From an uncultured Ruminococcus sp. (GTDB taxonomy: Bacteria > Bacillota > Clostridia > Oscillospirales > Acutalibacteraceae), in assembly GCA_902776375.1 (NCBI GenBank), contig CACYPV010000033.1, forward strand, positions 1-35,389: 35,389 nucleotides of DNA, read 5' to 3'. The notes beneath the pieces were generated by a model. That model had not been told where the DNA came from. It ran no database searches and saw nothing but the letters and a program-made list of their open reading frames with translations. Shown in pieces: positions 1-7,194 of the stretch; positions within the stretch are counted from its first letter, which is position 1, and each line of letters starts with the position of its first letter. The position numbers were made by a program, and so were the translations under genes.

Positions 1-135
1 ATACTCTTCTTCGATTTTGTCCCAAGGCATTTTTCGGCTGAGCTTCACCCATCTGTTTTCGGACGAGAGCCTCTCCGCGAACGGAGCGTAAAAGCCTTCT
101 AAAGTCATTTGTGCGTTGTTTTCGTTGATGTACAT
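1..135 (-). CDS. IS transposase, N-terminal fragment cut by the window edge
   Basis: The frame stays open from an ATG at 135 down to base 1, giving 45 residues that begin MYINENNAQMTLEGFYAPF and continue with ENRWVKL and PWDKIEEEY. The pattern of FYxPF, then NRWVKL, then PWDxIEexY matches, from memory, the start of DDE transposases of IS5/IS1182-like elements common in Clostridia. The catalytic part lies outside the window. An extended -10 box (TGGTATAAT, minus strand, 207-215) and a GC-rich leader hairpin near 170-190 lie upstream and could drive it. The family assignment rests on a short stretch, so treat it as likely rather than certain. Confidence 0.6.
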   Translation of the reverse strand, partial: MYINENNAQMTLEGFYAPFAERLSSENRWVKLSRKMPWDKIEEEY

Positions 136-308
136 ACCTCAGCACCCCTCAGATTCGCTGTTTTTTGATAGAACGCCCCGGTTTTGGGGTCATCTGCTAT
201 ATGAGTATTATACCATATCTTGTGAATGAATGATAGAGAATATTTGATATATTGTGGTTTTTCGCTGTCGGAGAGCTTTTTCAGCAGAGCCTAAATAGCA
301 ATAAAATA

Positions 309-351
309 AGAGCCGATGTACTCTGTCATTGCTCACAAGTTCATCGGCTCT
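309..351. repeat. Inverted repeat, 10-bp perfect arms
   Basis: AGAGCCGATG (309-318) pairs exactly with CATCGGCTCT (342-351) around a 23-base loop. It overlaps the end of the decayed KTR gene. On the minus strand the hairpin is followed by TTATTTTATTGC, a weak U-tract, so it could serve as that gene's terminator or be an old element end. Confidence 0.5.
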
Positions 352-510
352 GCGTCTGATGCGTCCGGCTCTTCAATGACTGAAATATTCCCTCTTACAC
401 TTTGGACAAAACAAAGGAAAATTTCTGATTACAGTATCTATTGTCATCCTGGTCCTTGTCTTGTTTTTGCAAACCGGGCATATTATCCAATCTGATTTTC
501 TTTGAAAATA
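333..510 (-). pseudogene. Cys-rich KTR-domain protein, decayed
   Basis: Reading the minus strand from just after a strong AGGAGGT (514-520) gives DWIICPVCKNKTRTRM, then NFPLFCPKCKREYFSH and a stop at 373. The paired CPxC motifs and the KTR stretch are typical of the cysteine-rich KTR proteins often carried by conjugative elements, presumed to be small zinc-ribbon proteins. Two defects are visible. No ATG, GTG or TTG lies in frame between the ribosome site and the Cys motif. The usual C-terminal tail (NISVIEEPDA...) appears in another frame and runs to a stop at 333, with the segment between CPKC and the tail shortened. Both point to a pseudogene left by an older mobile element. Confidence 0.6.
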
Positions 511-558
511 GCCACCTCCTTACCTTATCCTATACATCGTATCAAGAATCCGGATGCA

Positions 559-1566
559 TCAATTTAACTCTTTTACACTTTCTCCTATTAAAAGCTTTAC
601 CGGTATACACAAATTCTCAGTCGCTTCGTTGTTATTAATCATCTTAACCAATAATGATATTGCTGTTTGCGCACGAAGTAGATTATTCTGTGCAACTGTA
701 GTAAGCTTTGGAGTAATATCAGATGCTTCTCTGCTGCCGTCAAACCCCACTATAGAGATTTCATCAGGAATTATTATTCCATGTCGACGCAAAAAGCGCA
801 TAAGCTCAATTGCGTAATAGTCAGACACGGCAAATATGGCAGTGTGTCTTTTTAACTCATCAAGTTTTGAAAGGTAGAATTCTTCTCTTTCATCTGCTTC
901 CAAAGGTATTTTTAAAAAATCCGCTTTGAGGTTTAGTCCTTCGCATAGTCCTTTATACCTCATAAGGTCCATACACACATCATTATCGGCAATACATAGG
1001 ACTTGGTTATGACCCATACTCTTGAGATATTCACCAACCTGCCTGCCTCCGTCGAAATCATCAATTGTAATGTTGCCAAAACGATTCTGAACATCGGCAA
1101 ACCCATCATAAATCACAAACGGCACACGAATATGATCCCTTAGATCCTGATACTCATCCTCACAAAAGCCTATGATTACAACGCCGTCCAAATTCCACAT
1201 TGATGCAAATCTTACAATTTCCGAGATCTTCTTCGCTTTTTTAAGCATCATAAAATATCCGCACAATTCTATTTCGTCAGACAAGTGATTTATTGCTGCT
1301 GAAATAAACAAATCTTCAAAGGTATGCCCTTCGTATTTCGGATGGTCATTTACTATAACTCCGATAATTCTGGAATTATTACGCGCGAGCAATGTTGCCG
1401 CCATATTGGGAATATAGCCGCGCTCCTCAAGCTTTTGCTCAACTTTTTTTACTGTCCTGTCGGAAATCTTTTTTGTCTTGCCGTGAAGCACATTAGATAC
1501 TGTCGCCGTACTGACTCCGAGCTCCTCCGCTATATCTTTTATCCTTACCTTATTTTCGTCCCACAT
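559..1566 (-). CDS. LacI-family transcriptional regulator
   Basis: The protein has 335 residues, the normal length for the family. Residues 8-60 form the LacI DNA-binding headpiece: IKDIAEELGVSTATVSNVL is the helix-turn-helix, and RGYIPNMAATLLA is the hinge helix. The rest is a periplasmic-binding-protein-like sensor domain (IIGVIV near 68; VSIVGFDG-type motif near 280). The ATG at 1566 has GAGGAAAG 6 bases upstream. It lies 64 bases after the lipoprotein gene on the same strand and is probably the last gene of the operon that starts with the MATE transporter. An 18-bp palindrome with a central CG next to that operon's promoter (4512-4529) is a plausible operator, so it may control its own operon. 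The effector is unknown. Confidence 0.9.
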   Translation of the reverse strand: MWDENKVRIKDIAEELGVSTATVSNVLHGKTKKISDRTVKKVEQKLEERGYIPNMAATLLARNNSRIIGVIVNDHPKYEGHTFEDLFISAAINHLSDEIELCGYFMMLKKAKKISEIVRFASMWNLDGVVIIGFCEDEYQDLRDHIRVPFVIYDGFADVQNRFGNITIDDFDGGRQVGEYLKSMGHNQVLCIADNDVCMDLMRYKGLCEGLNLKADFLKIPLEADEREEFYLSKLDELKRHTAIFAVSDYYAIELMRFLRRHGIIIPDEISIVGFDGSREASDITPKLTTVAQNNLLRAQTAISLLVKMINNNEATENLCIPVKLLIGESVKELN

Positions 1567-1630
1567 TAACTTTCCTCATTTCTATTGGATAGATTATGAC
1601 AATTCTTATCTTCAGATGAAATAGAGAATA

Positions 1631-2635
1631 TCAATATTCTGTATCACAACGCATTCTATGTTGTTCCGTCAATTTTTCATTTTTAAAGGAGTAATCAATC
1701 AATTCATCATATGTCCTGACAAATAGCCGGCTGGCATCGGCTTCAATTTGCTGGATTGCGCCATCAAATTCCTCGCTGCAAATCACCTCGCCTGTTTGGT
1801 AATTCCTCGCTTCAATCCGGCTGATTGCATTTTCATCAAATGGATTAGTGTAAGCTATCCATGCCACATCGCCGGCAATATTAAGATTTAATGCATTAGA
1901 ATTACTTAGCTCGATAAATTGCAATTCTTTTGTTACAGTGTTGTACTTAACCAACTTACCTTGTGAAATAAACGTCAAATCGTTACCTTGTTTCTCTAAA
2001 TAGGTAGAGAGCTCATCAGGAAGCTCCGTAATCAAATCAACCTCATTATCAGCAAAATTACATTTGCAAAGATAGTATTTATCTCCGTCGGTTGCCGAAG
2101 CGTATACCTCTCCGTTAATCAAAATCGGCTGTGTACAAATCACATGTTTGCTTCGGAGGTTAAGCGTGCGGATTTTTTCATTGTGTATATTTATTAAATC
2201 CACAAAACACTCTCCGTTAAGGTTACTTGTCAAAGCTAAATAAGAGTCCTCAACCGTACAGTCAAACTGGTTGACTCTGTTGGTATCGATTTCCTCAAAG
2301 CTGCCCTTTATTGGATTGATGAGCGCGATTTTTCCGTAATCCTTTTTCTGTTCCTCGCCTACCGGGGTCAGGAACACGGTATCATTCTGAACATGCGCGT
2401 TTGTCTGACTTACAGAAGCTCCCGAAAAAGGATAAAAAGCTGTACCGATAGGGTTTAGTTCACTGTCATACCATTCAATGACAGAACGGTTGCCGCTGTC
2501 TGTAGAGTATAAAACGCCTACACAGGCATTTGGATAAGCTTGCTGATTTGTTTTATTATTACATCCGACAGCTATAACCGTCAAAACACATACCAAGCAA
2601 ACCGCTAAACACTGTTTGACACCTGTTATTCTCAT
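1631..2635 (-). CDS. Secreted lipoprotein, possible beta-propeller
   Basis: This 334-residue protein begins with a signal peptide (MRITGVKQCLAVCLVCVLTV) and a lipobox AVGC at residues 22-25. The predicted lipid anchor is Cys25 followed by NNK. The mature part is rich in beta-strand patterns such as SYLALTSNLNGE, KVYASATDGD-like and LFVRTYDELIDYS. These suggest a repeated-blade sensor or binding fold, but no named family is recognised. The start has AGGTGG 7 bases upstream, and that site overlaps the stop of the preceding small membrane protein, so translation is probably coupled. It sits between that protein and the LacI regulator in one minus-strand cluster headed by a MATE exporter. Its ligand is not predictable. 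Confidence 0.75.
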   Translation of the reverse strand: MRITGVKQCLAVCLVCVLTVIAVGCNNKTNQQAYPNACVGVLYSTDSGNRSVIEWYDSELNPIGTAFYPFSGASVSQTNAHVQNDTVFLTPVGEEQKKDYGKIALINPIKGSFEEIDTNRVNQFDCTVEDSYLALTSNLNGECFVDLINIHNEKIRTLNLRSKHVICTQPILINGEVYASATDGDKYYLCKCNFADNEVDLITELPDELSTYLEKQGNDLTFISQGKLVKYNTVTKELQFIELSNSNALNLNIAGDVAWIAYTNPFDENAISRIEARNYQTGEVICSEEFDGAIQQIEADASRLFVRTYDELIDYSFKNEKLTEQHRMRCDTEY

Positions 2636-2646
2636 AAAAATACCAC

Positions 2647-2962
2647 CTAACCAATTCGACCTAAGCCTGATAATAAATGAATGACATCAGCGAAGAAAAC
2701 AAAGAGGACTAAAATCAGCGTCCATAGCAAAATAAACAACGCAATAGTAACAATTGAAATGATAAAGCCTATCAATGCAAAAAAGTTGTGATTTTTCTGC
2801 TTTTTGCGTGATACTGCGCCAAGCACTAAAGCTGTAACAGAAAAAGCAGCGCAGCCAAAAGAAAACCATAGTCCTGAAATTTGAACAAAAACTATTATAA
2901 AAAAGCAGACTTACAAAAGAAACTATACCGAGAACTTTAGCAGTTTTTTCATTTTTATCCAT
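2647..2962 (-). pseudogene. Small multi-pass membrane protein (DUF4190-like), frameshifted
   Basis: The ATG at 2962 (GAGGTGAT ahead) starts MDKNEKTAKVLGIVSFVSLLF. The frame then meets a run of six T (A on the plus strand, 2899-2904), after which the hydrophobic coding pattern continues in another frame: IIVFVQISGLWFSFGC, then ALVLGAVSRKKQKNHNFFAL, then IGFIISIVTIALFILLW, and on to a stop at 2647. Removing one T from the run restores about 104 residues with three or four membrane segments and a KAxxLGIxS start, similar to DUF4190-type proteins. The uninterrupted first frame gives only a Cys/aromatic-rich nonsense tail. The cause is either a true slippage mutation or a homopolymer sequencing error. 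The restored stop overlaps the lipoprotein's ribosome site, which supports this reading. Confidence 0.65.
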
Positions 2963-2971
2963 ATCATCACC

Positions 2972-3133
2972 TCACCATCTTGGTCTTGCAATGCCGAGCT
3001 TTAACAGCACAATCCATAATAATGCTGTAATAATAATCATCAGTAACAGCCGTACATTTGACAGATTAAATATATGTTTTGAATTTAACCTTTTAATCTT
3101 TTCCTTAATAAGTTTCAAATCTTTTTCATCCAT
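2972..3133 (-). CDS. 53-residue single-pass membrane protein
   Basis: The ATG at 3133 lies inside the last codons of the MATE gene, overlapping it by 19 bases in another frame. The product starts MDEKDLKLIKEKIKRLNSKH, a charged amphipathic cytosolic part. It continues with one membrane segment (VRLLLMIIITALLWIVLLKLG) and a short basic tail. A longer version starting at 3268 would lie antisense-phase inside the transporter and has no domain logic, so the short start is preferred. The tight overlap suggests coupled expression with the transporter, as an accessory subunit or an operon micro-protein. No family is recognised. Confidence 0.55.
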   Translation of the reverse strand: MDEKDLKLIKEKIKRLNSKHIFNLSNVRLLLMIIITALLWIVLLKLGIARPRW

Positions 3134-4449
3134 TTCTTTCTTATAAAAACAATCCATGTCAATATCAAACGCACACATTCCTCCATTGAAAGGATAAAAT
3201 ATACAATCGGGATAGGTAAGTTCCAAGCATAGGCACTTAACAGCGCAAGTGGAACGCCTACTCCCCATGTGCCGATTAACTCGATAATCATGACCACTCG
3301 TGTTTGTCCGCCGCTTTTAATTATACCACCGCCAAGAATCATATTCATCACCTTTATTGGCGATACGACTGCAAATACCAGTAATATCTGCTGTGCGGTC
3401 TGCTTTACGATTTTTTCAACATTGTAGGTATCAGTATAAAAATTCATTAGATACATCAAAGCAGCAGACAGTACACATGACCCGATGAATCCATATAATA
3501 TCATACTTTTTGATTTTTTATAAGCAGAATCAAACTCTCCCCTACCAAGTTCTTTGCCAATTAAGATTCCGGAAGCTTGTGCCAATCCGCTGAGTGCTCC
3601 TATCATCAAGCCCTGAATCGGATATGTAAGCGTCATTCCGGCACATTCAAGTGTACCGATGTGTCCATAGATAGAAGCATACACATTCTCACTTAAGCTC
3701 CACATAAATTCGGTTACAAGAATCGGTAAAAGTATAGCAACATATTTTCCATAAGTCATTTTTGTAAGCTTTACGGAAAAAGTGAATTCTATTTTTTTAT
3801 TTCTGCATACAACAATCAAACTTATTACCAACAAAAGCGTATTAAAAAGCTGAGAAGCAACTGTCGCTATACCTGCGCCGTTAACTCCCATAGCAGCAAT
3901 TCCAAATTTTCCAAAAATCAATACATAATTCAAGCCGGTATTGACGGCATTCGAAATGATGCTGAATATTAACGGCAAAATCGCTTTATCCATACATCGC
4001 AAGCGAGTAGAAATCAGCATATCTATTGCATAAGGTAAAAAACCGAACGAAATAATCGTTAAATATTCAGACGCAGATTTTATCGTCTGATTATCAGTTG
4101 AGTAAAGTCCCATTAACTGAGTCGGAAGTAACAGGCACGCTGACATAAATACTACAGCAATAATCACTGAAATAGAAGTATTAAGACAAAAGCTGCGGTT
4201 CACCTCTTTTTCGTCCTTTGCACCAATATACTGTGAAATCATTATTCCTGCCACTGAAACAACCGCTCCGATAACCACTGCGTAGAGGGATGAAAGCTTT
4301 CCGGCAATGCCTACTGCGGCGACACTTGTGCTTCCCAAATTACCGACCATTACCTGATCAACAATACTAAATGAAGATTGCAGCATACATTGAAGAGCGA
4401 CAGGGATGGCTATTTTCATTACCGATTTTACGAATGAATTTGACCGCAT
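3115..4449 (-). CDS. MATE-family multidrug/cation antiporter
   Basis: The product of about 444 residues has twelve hydrophobic segments. The N-terminal half contains the classical MATE signature (VMKIAIPVALQCMLQSSFSI, then VDQVMVGNLG and VAAVGIAGKL), and the C-terminal half repeats the fold (EFMWSLSENVYASIYGHIG). The family exports organic cations, drugs or toxic metabolites using Na+ or H+ gradients. Two ATG codons are close together; the one at 4449 has GGAGAG 6 bases upstream, whereas for the one at 4455 that site would abut the start codon, so 4449 is chosen. It is the first gene after a TTGAAA-17-TATAAT promoter and heads the cluster of two small membrane proteins, a lipoprotein and a LacI regulator. 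The substrate is unknown. Confidence 0.92.
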   Translation of the reverse strand: MRSNSFVKSVMKIAIPVALQCMLQSSFSIVDQVMVGNLGSTSVAAVGIAGKLSSLYAVVIGAVVSVAGIMISQYIGAKDEKEVNRSFCLNTSISVIIAVVFMSACLLLPTQLMGLYSTDNQTIKSASEYLTIISFGFLPYAIDMLISTRLRCMDKAILPLIFSIISNAVNTGLNYVLIFGKFGIAAMGVNGAGIATVASQLFNTLLLVISLIVVCRNKKIEFTFSVKLTKMTYGKYVAILLPILVTEFMWSLSENVYASIYGHIGTLECAGMTLTYPIQGLMIGALSGLAQASGILIGKELGRGEFDSAYKKSKSMILYGFIGSCVLSAALMYLMNFYTDTYNVEKIVKQTAQQILLVFAVVSPIKVMNMILGGGIIKSGGQTRVVMIIELIGTWGVGVPLALLSAYAWNLPIPIVYFILSMEECVRLILTWIVFIRKKWMKKI

Positions 4450-4481
4450 AAACATCTCTCCGAATATAGTCTTTCAATGAG

Positions 4482-4510
4482 ATTATAAGATAGAGATACT
4501 GATGTTTCAA
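4482..4510 (-). promoter_or_regulatory. Sigma-A promoter of the MATE operon
   Basis: On the minus strand TTGAAA (4510-4505) and TATAAT (4487-4482) are separated by exactly 17 bases. It lies about 30 bases before the MATE start. Confidence 0.75.
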
Positions 4511-4511
4511 T

Positions 4512-4529
4512 AGGTTAATCGCGTAACCT
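4512..4529. promoter_or_regulatory. Candidate LacI-type operator
   Basis: AGGTTAATCGCGTAACCT has perfect 6-bp arms arranged around a central CG, the layout expected of LacI-family operators. It lies one base upstream of the -35 box of the MATE operon promoter, whose last gene appears to be a LacI regulator. From here to 4732 no gene is seen. Confidence 0.5.
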
Positions 4530-4732
4530 CAAACAAAATAATACGTGAATTTTTATGCATCATGTCAATATTCATCTGATCTAATCATATATCTAAACTT
4601 TAATTCTTGACAAAAATGAGGGCGTTCAATCCAACGGAATCTATAGAATAGTAACTACAATTTGACCTAATAGAAAACCAGTGATGGTATTATTGTGGAA
4701 CTCAGTATGGAATTCCAACAGAAGAAGAAAAA

Positions 4733-4766
4733 AGCGGTGCACAGGCGTTGTTGTCTATGCACCGCT
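4733..4766 (-). terminator. Intrinsic terminator after the primase gene
   Basis: AGCGGTGCA and TGCACCGCT form a 9-bp perfect stem. Reading the minus strand, the stem is followed by TTTTTCTTCTTC, a good U-tract. It lies about 170 bases beyond the stop of the primase/helicase gene. A weaker ATTTTTC also follows on the plus side. Confidence 0.7.
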
Positions 4767-4800
4767 CACATTTTTCACACACATCACAGAAGTTTTTGCG

Positions 4801-4931
4801 TTTTATAATATATATAACAAGAATAATATGTAAATAATGATATTATTAATATAGTAGTGTGATTTCCGTGATAAGTGTGATAATGGCATAAACACGCCGT
4901 TTTTTATATCACACTCGTCACGGGATATCAT
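4801..4931. other. Candidate replication origin: inverted GTGTGA repeats beside an AT-rich tract
   Basis: Bases 4801-4856 are almost pure A/T. Next to them are two arms of about 25 bases (4860-4884 and 4907-4931) that are imperfect inverted copies of TGATwTCCGTGAyrAGTGTGATA, with an extra GTGTGA at 4857-4862. The block ends 6 bases before the stop of the P4-type primase/helicase gene. Short GTG-rich iterons plus an AT-rich unwinding region next to the initiator helicase gene is the usual layout of an origin in such elements. The function is inferred from layout only. Confidence 0.5.
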
Positions 4932-4936
4932 AGGTG

Positions 4937-6313
4937 TCAGAAGTTGAGATTGATATAGCTGTCGCTGACGCTGATTCCGAAAAAGCCTCGGGCGCGTTTT
5001 GTGCCGTGCGAAGTGTGCAACGCAAAAGGCTCGTTGTGACCTTTTATGCCGAATTGCCTTCCCTTCGTTTTCAGCATACTGAGAAAGCTGCGTTCCTTCA
5101 GCGGCGTGAGCATGTTATCTCTGCAAAAGTGCTCATACGCAACATAAAGCGTTGACGAGTGGGCGCGTAGTCCTTCACCTATATTGATACCGTCACATTC
5201 ATTAAGAAACATCAGCACGCTGTCGTTCTCTTGCTTAAAACTGTCGCTTTGTACCTTTGTGCGGTCGCTGACGGCGATTTTGTAGTTGCTGCATATCAGA
5301 GCATTCAGTCCTTCCAAAAGCCACAGGAGAACGCCCTCGGCTTCGTTTTCGAGGATTTCGCGGTCAATGAACGGGTCGTCCGCGCGGTCAGGGTCTTTGG
5401 GCTTTGCCTGCAAGATGAGCTGCCGCCGCTGGAAGCCCTCGGACAAGTCGTAGAGCGCCTGCAAGGTGAAGTTGCCGAAGCAGATGAAGCGCACAAAGGA
5501 CAGGATCTGATTATTCTGCACGAACTTCTTTTGTGCCTGAATGGTTGTTTTGTTGGTGACGAGGTTCTTGAACGTCCGCGCATTTTTGAGCGCGCTCTCG
5601 CTCAGATCGTCGTCGATGAACAGCAGCTTGTTTTCGACGTTCGCCACGCCGAAGGGCGATTGCAGAACGCCGATACTCTCGTTGTAGCAGTTGAGATCGC
5701 CCAATATGCCGTTAAGGATCGCGCCCAGCACGCTTTTTCCTTCGCCGCCGTCGCCGATAATGACGAGCGCCTTTTGCAGCACGGTAGTCGGAAGCAGGCA
5801 ATAGCCGCAGAATTGTTGCAAGGTTACCTGATCGTCGGGAAAGAATACGTCGTTCAGATACCGCAGGAACCGCTCGGGCTTCGGCGCGTTGGGGTTGTAG
5901 TTGATCGGAAAGCGGTTGATACAGAATTCCTTTTCTTCGCTAAACACCGTGAACAGTCCGTTTTCGTCCTTGGACAAGGTGCCGTTTTGAAAGTGCAGTT
6001 TTTCAAGGTCAGGCTTCGGCGGATCCATATAACAGTGTGTTTTGATGCTGCGCAGCAGCTTTTCCACCTTGTCGCCGTGATTGGATTTGACGTAATCCAT
6101 GATCTCGTGACTAATGATTTGACGCGCCTTGCCGTCCTCGATCGCGCCGTCCGGCGAATAGAGCTTGTTGTTGATACAGCGCACCTGATAGCGTTCGATA
6201 AAGCTTAAAATGTAGAGCTTTTCGTTGAGCTTACGATTTGTGCCGTCACCGTATGTCCAAAGGGGATACTCCGATTCTTTATTAGGGTTCTTTTCCAGAT
6301 TCAAACTGCTCAC
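4937..6313 (-). CDS. P4-family phage/plasmid primase-type SF3 helicase
   Basis: The chosen start is a GTG at 6313 whose GTGA overlaps the stop of the excisionase gene; a longer frame start would run through that gene. The product has 458 residues. A D5-N-like region precedes the helicase core. The Walker A is GDGGEGKS (residues 187-194) and the Walker B is LLFIDDDL (230-237), followed by the SF3 sensor region (FVRFICFGNF). This is the helicase half of P4 alpha-like replication proteins, which unwind the element's own origin. No TOPRIM or AEP primase domain is visible, and it is much shorter than full P4 alpha, so priming may come from the host. The origin-like repeats lie just beyond its stop. 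Confidence 0.85.
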   Translation of the reverse strand: MSSLNLEKNPNKESEYPLWTYGDGTNRKLNEKLYILSFIERYQVRCINNKLYSPDGAIEDGKARQIISHEIMDYVKSNHGDKVEKLLRSIKTHCYMDPPKPDLEKLHFQNGTLSKDENGLFTVFSEEKEFCINRFPINYNPNAPKPERFLRYLNDVFFPDDQVTLQQFCGYCLLPTTVLQKALVIIGDGGEGKSVLGAILNGILGDLNCYNESIGVLQSPFGVANVENKLLFIDDDLSESALKNARTFKNLVTNKTTIQAQKKFVQNNQILSFVRFICFGNFTLQALYDLSEGFQRRQLILQAKPKDPDRADDPFIDREILENEAEGVLLWLLEGLNALICSNYKIAVSDRTKVQSDSFKQENDSVLMFLNECDGINIGEGLRAHSSTLYVAYEHFCRDNMLTPLKERSFLSMLKTKGRQFGIKGHNEPFALHTSHGTKRARGFFGISVSDSYINLNF

Positions 6314-6606
6314 CGTCCTGCGGCTATGGGTCGAATACCGCCGAAGCCAATCACCTTCGCTTTTGGTTGAAATTTTTCCGCTGTTGGGTTGCTCAGATAC
6401 TCGATCAGCACGTCGAGGTTGATCAAAACCTTGTTGCCGGCTTTCAGCTCCGGCAATACGCCGTCCTTTATCAGCTGACGGAGATAGTTCTCCGTGATAG
6501 CCGTGCCGGGGCAATCCTCTTTGATTTTATGTACCGCGTCCTTAACGGTCAGGACGACCGGAATTCTTGTTGTTGCAGCTTGCTCCGCTGTTGGATAGAT
6601 GTTCAT
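6310..6606 (-). CDS. Excisionase-family (MerR/HTH_17-like) DNA-binding protein
   Basis: The 98-residue protein carries a winged-helix excisionase pattern in its middle: LTVKDAVHKIKEDC, then ITENYLRQLIKDGVLP, then KAGNKVLINLDVLIEYL. These proteins bind element ends, steer the integrase towards excision and often also regulate transcription. The ATG at 6606 has AAGGAG 8 bases upstream. The stop overlaps the GTG of the primase/helicase gene by 4 bases, so the two genes are co-transcribed and translationally coupled. It may act with the integrase at 7969-9369, or as an activator of the replication gene. Confidence 0.75.
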   Translation of the reverse strand: MNIYPTAEQAATTRIPVVLTVKDAVHKIKEDCPGTAITENYLRQLIKDGVLPELKAGNKVLINLDVLIEYLSNPTAEKFQPKAKVIGFGGIRPIAAGR

Positions 6607-6693
6607 GTATGATACTCCTTTAGTATATTTCAGGTGATTTGATTTAACAAGATTGTAAAATGTGTATTGAAATAAAGAAAAATGAAAAAGACC

Positions 6694-6810
6694 TTTATAA
6701 ATCCCACGAAATATGTTAGAATATCTGTAGGACTATAAAACGTATGTATGGTTTTTGGTCTCAGCCGTTCAGAGTGTTCCAGCACTTTGAGCGGCGTTTT
6801 TGATTTTGAA
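6694..6810 (+). ncRNA. Candidate small RNA with its own promoter and terminator
   Basis: A GC-rich hairpin (6764-6795: GCCGTTCAGAGTG paired with CACTTTGAGCGGC, one G-U and one mismatch) is followed on the plus strand by GTTTTTGATTTTG, a convincing intrinsic terminator. No plus-strand gene precedes it. Upstream is an extended -10 (TGTTAGAAT, 6714-6722) with a TTTATA at -35 spacing (6694-6699). Together they would give a transcript of about 75 bases. It lies antisense to the leader of the excisionase-primase genes. Only the terminator is strong evidence; the promoter is moderate. Confidence 0.4.
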
Positions 6811-6821
6811 CACAGTTCTTG

Positions 6822-7028
6822 TCAATTGGGAATACTCACCTCCGTTTGACCGCGCTTTGACGCGATCTCCTCAATGATTGAAAGAAACCGCTGTTTCTCC
6901 TTATTTGGAAGCTCGCGTCGGAGCATTCGGGTCATAGTAGGGTCGCTGACCTTGAGGAATTCTGCTATTTCCCAAAGCCGCACACCCTTTGTTTTGGCTG
7001 TGCTTCTGATGTCTGAGTTTGCTAACAT
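6822..7028 (-). CDS. 68-residue HTH protein (element regulator)
   Basis: Residues 14-36 (KGVRLWEIAEFLKVSDPTMT) form a clear helix-turn-helix; the next segment (RMLRRELPNKEKQRFLSIIEEIA) is helical and charged. Proteins of this kind occur in Firmicute prophages and integrative elements as Cro-like or activator proteins. The ATG at 7028 has AAAGGA upstream, and a perfect TTGACA-17-TATAAT promoter (7137-7109) drives it, divergent from the C1-like repressor gene. The arrangement mirrors a lysis-lysogeny switch, with this gene in the Cro position. The exact role is inferred. Confidence 0.7.
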   Translation of the reverse strand: MLANSDIRSTAKTKGVRLWEIAEFLKVSDPTMTRMLRRELPNKEKQRFLSIIEEIASKRGQTEVSIPN

Positions 7029-7053
7029 TTTTTCCGTCCTTTCGTTTTTAGTC

Positions 7054-7082
7054 TTGACAAATCAATAATGATGATTTATATT
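7054..7082 (+). promoter_or_regulatory. Promoter of the C1-like repressor/integrase genes
   Basis: TTGACA (7054-7059) and TATATT (7077-7082) lie 17 bases apart and point towards the repressor gene starting at 7195. Confidence 0.6.
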
Positions 7083-7108
7083 TGTAGTATGATTTACTTT
7101 ACACACTC

Positions 7109-7137
7109 ATTATATAGCAAATAAACCATACTGTCAA
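7109..7137 (-). promoter_or_regulatory. Consensus promoter of the divergent HTH gene
   Basis: On the minus strand TTGACA (7137-7132), 17 bases and TATAAT (7114-7109) match the sigma-A consensus in every position. An imperfect inverted repeat, GTATGATTTA (7087-7096) with TAAACCATAC (7122-7131), brackets the -10 and could be an operator. Confidence 0.75.
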
Positions 7138-7151
7138 ACAAAAACATTGAA

Positions 7152-7169
7152 ATTTGCACAAGTGCAAAT
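7152..7169. promoter_or_regulatory. Palindromic operator candidate in the switch region
   Basis: ATTTGCACAAGTGCAAAT has perfect 8-bp arms with a 2-base centre. It sits between the two divergent promoters and the repressor's ribosome site, as expected for an autoregulatory operator. Confidence 0.5.
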
Positions 7170-7194
7170 AAAATTGACAAAGGGGGGAGAGTTA

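Noticed and set aside
2972-3268. 98-residue reading of the small membrane protein
   Set aside because: The first 45 residues overlap the transporter gene out of frame and look random; the ATG at 3133 gives a compact membrane protein.
5231-6208. Long plus-strand open frame opposite the primase/helicase gene
   Set aside because: It is an exact antisense shadow: the minus strand carries Walker A and B motifs and a coupled start, while this frame has no domain pattern or ribosome site.
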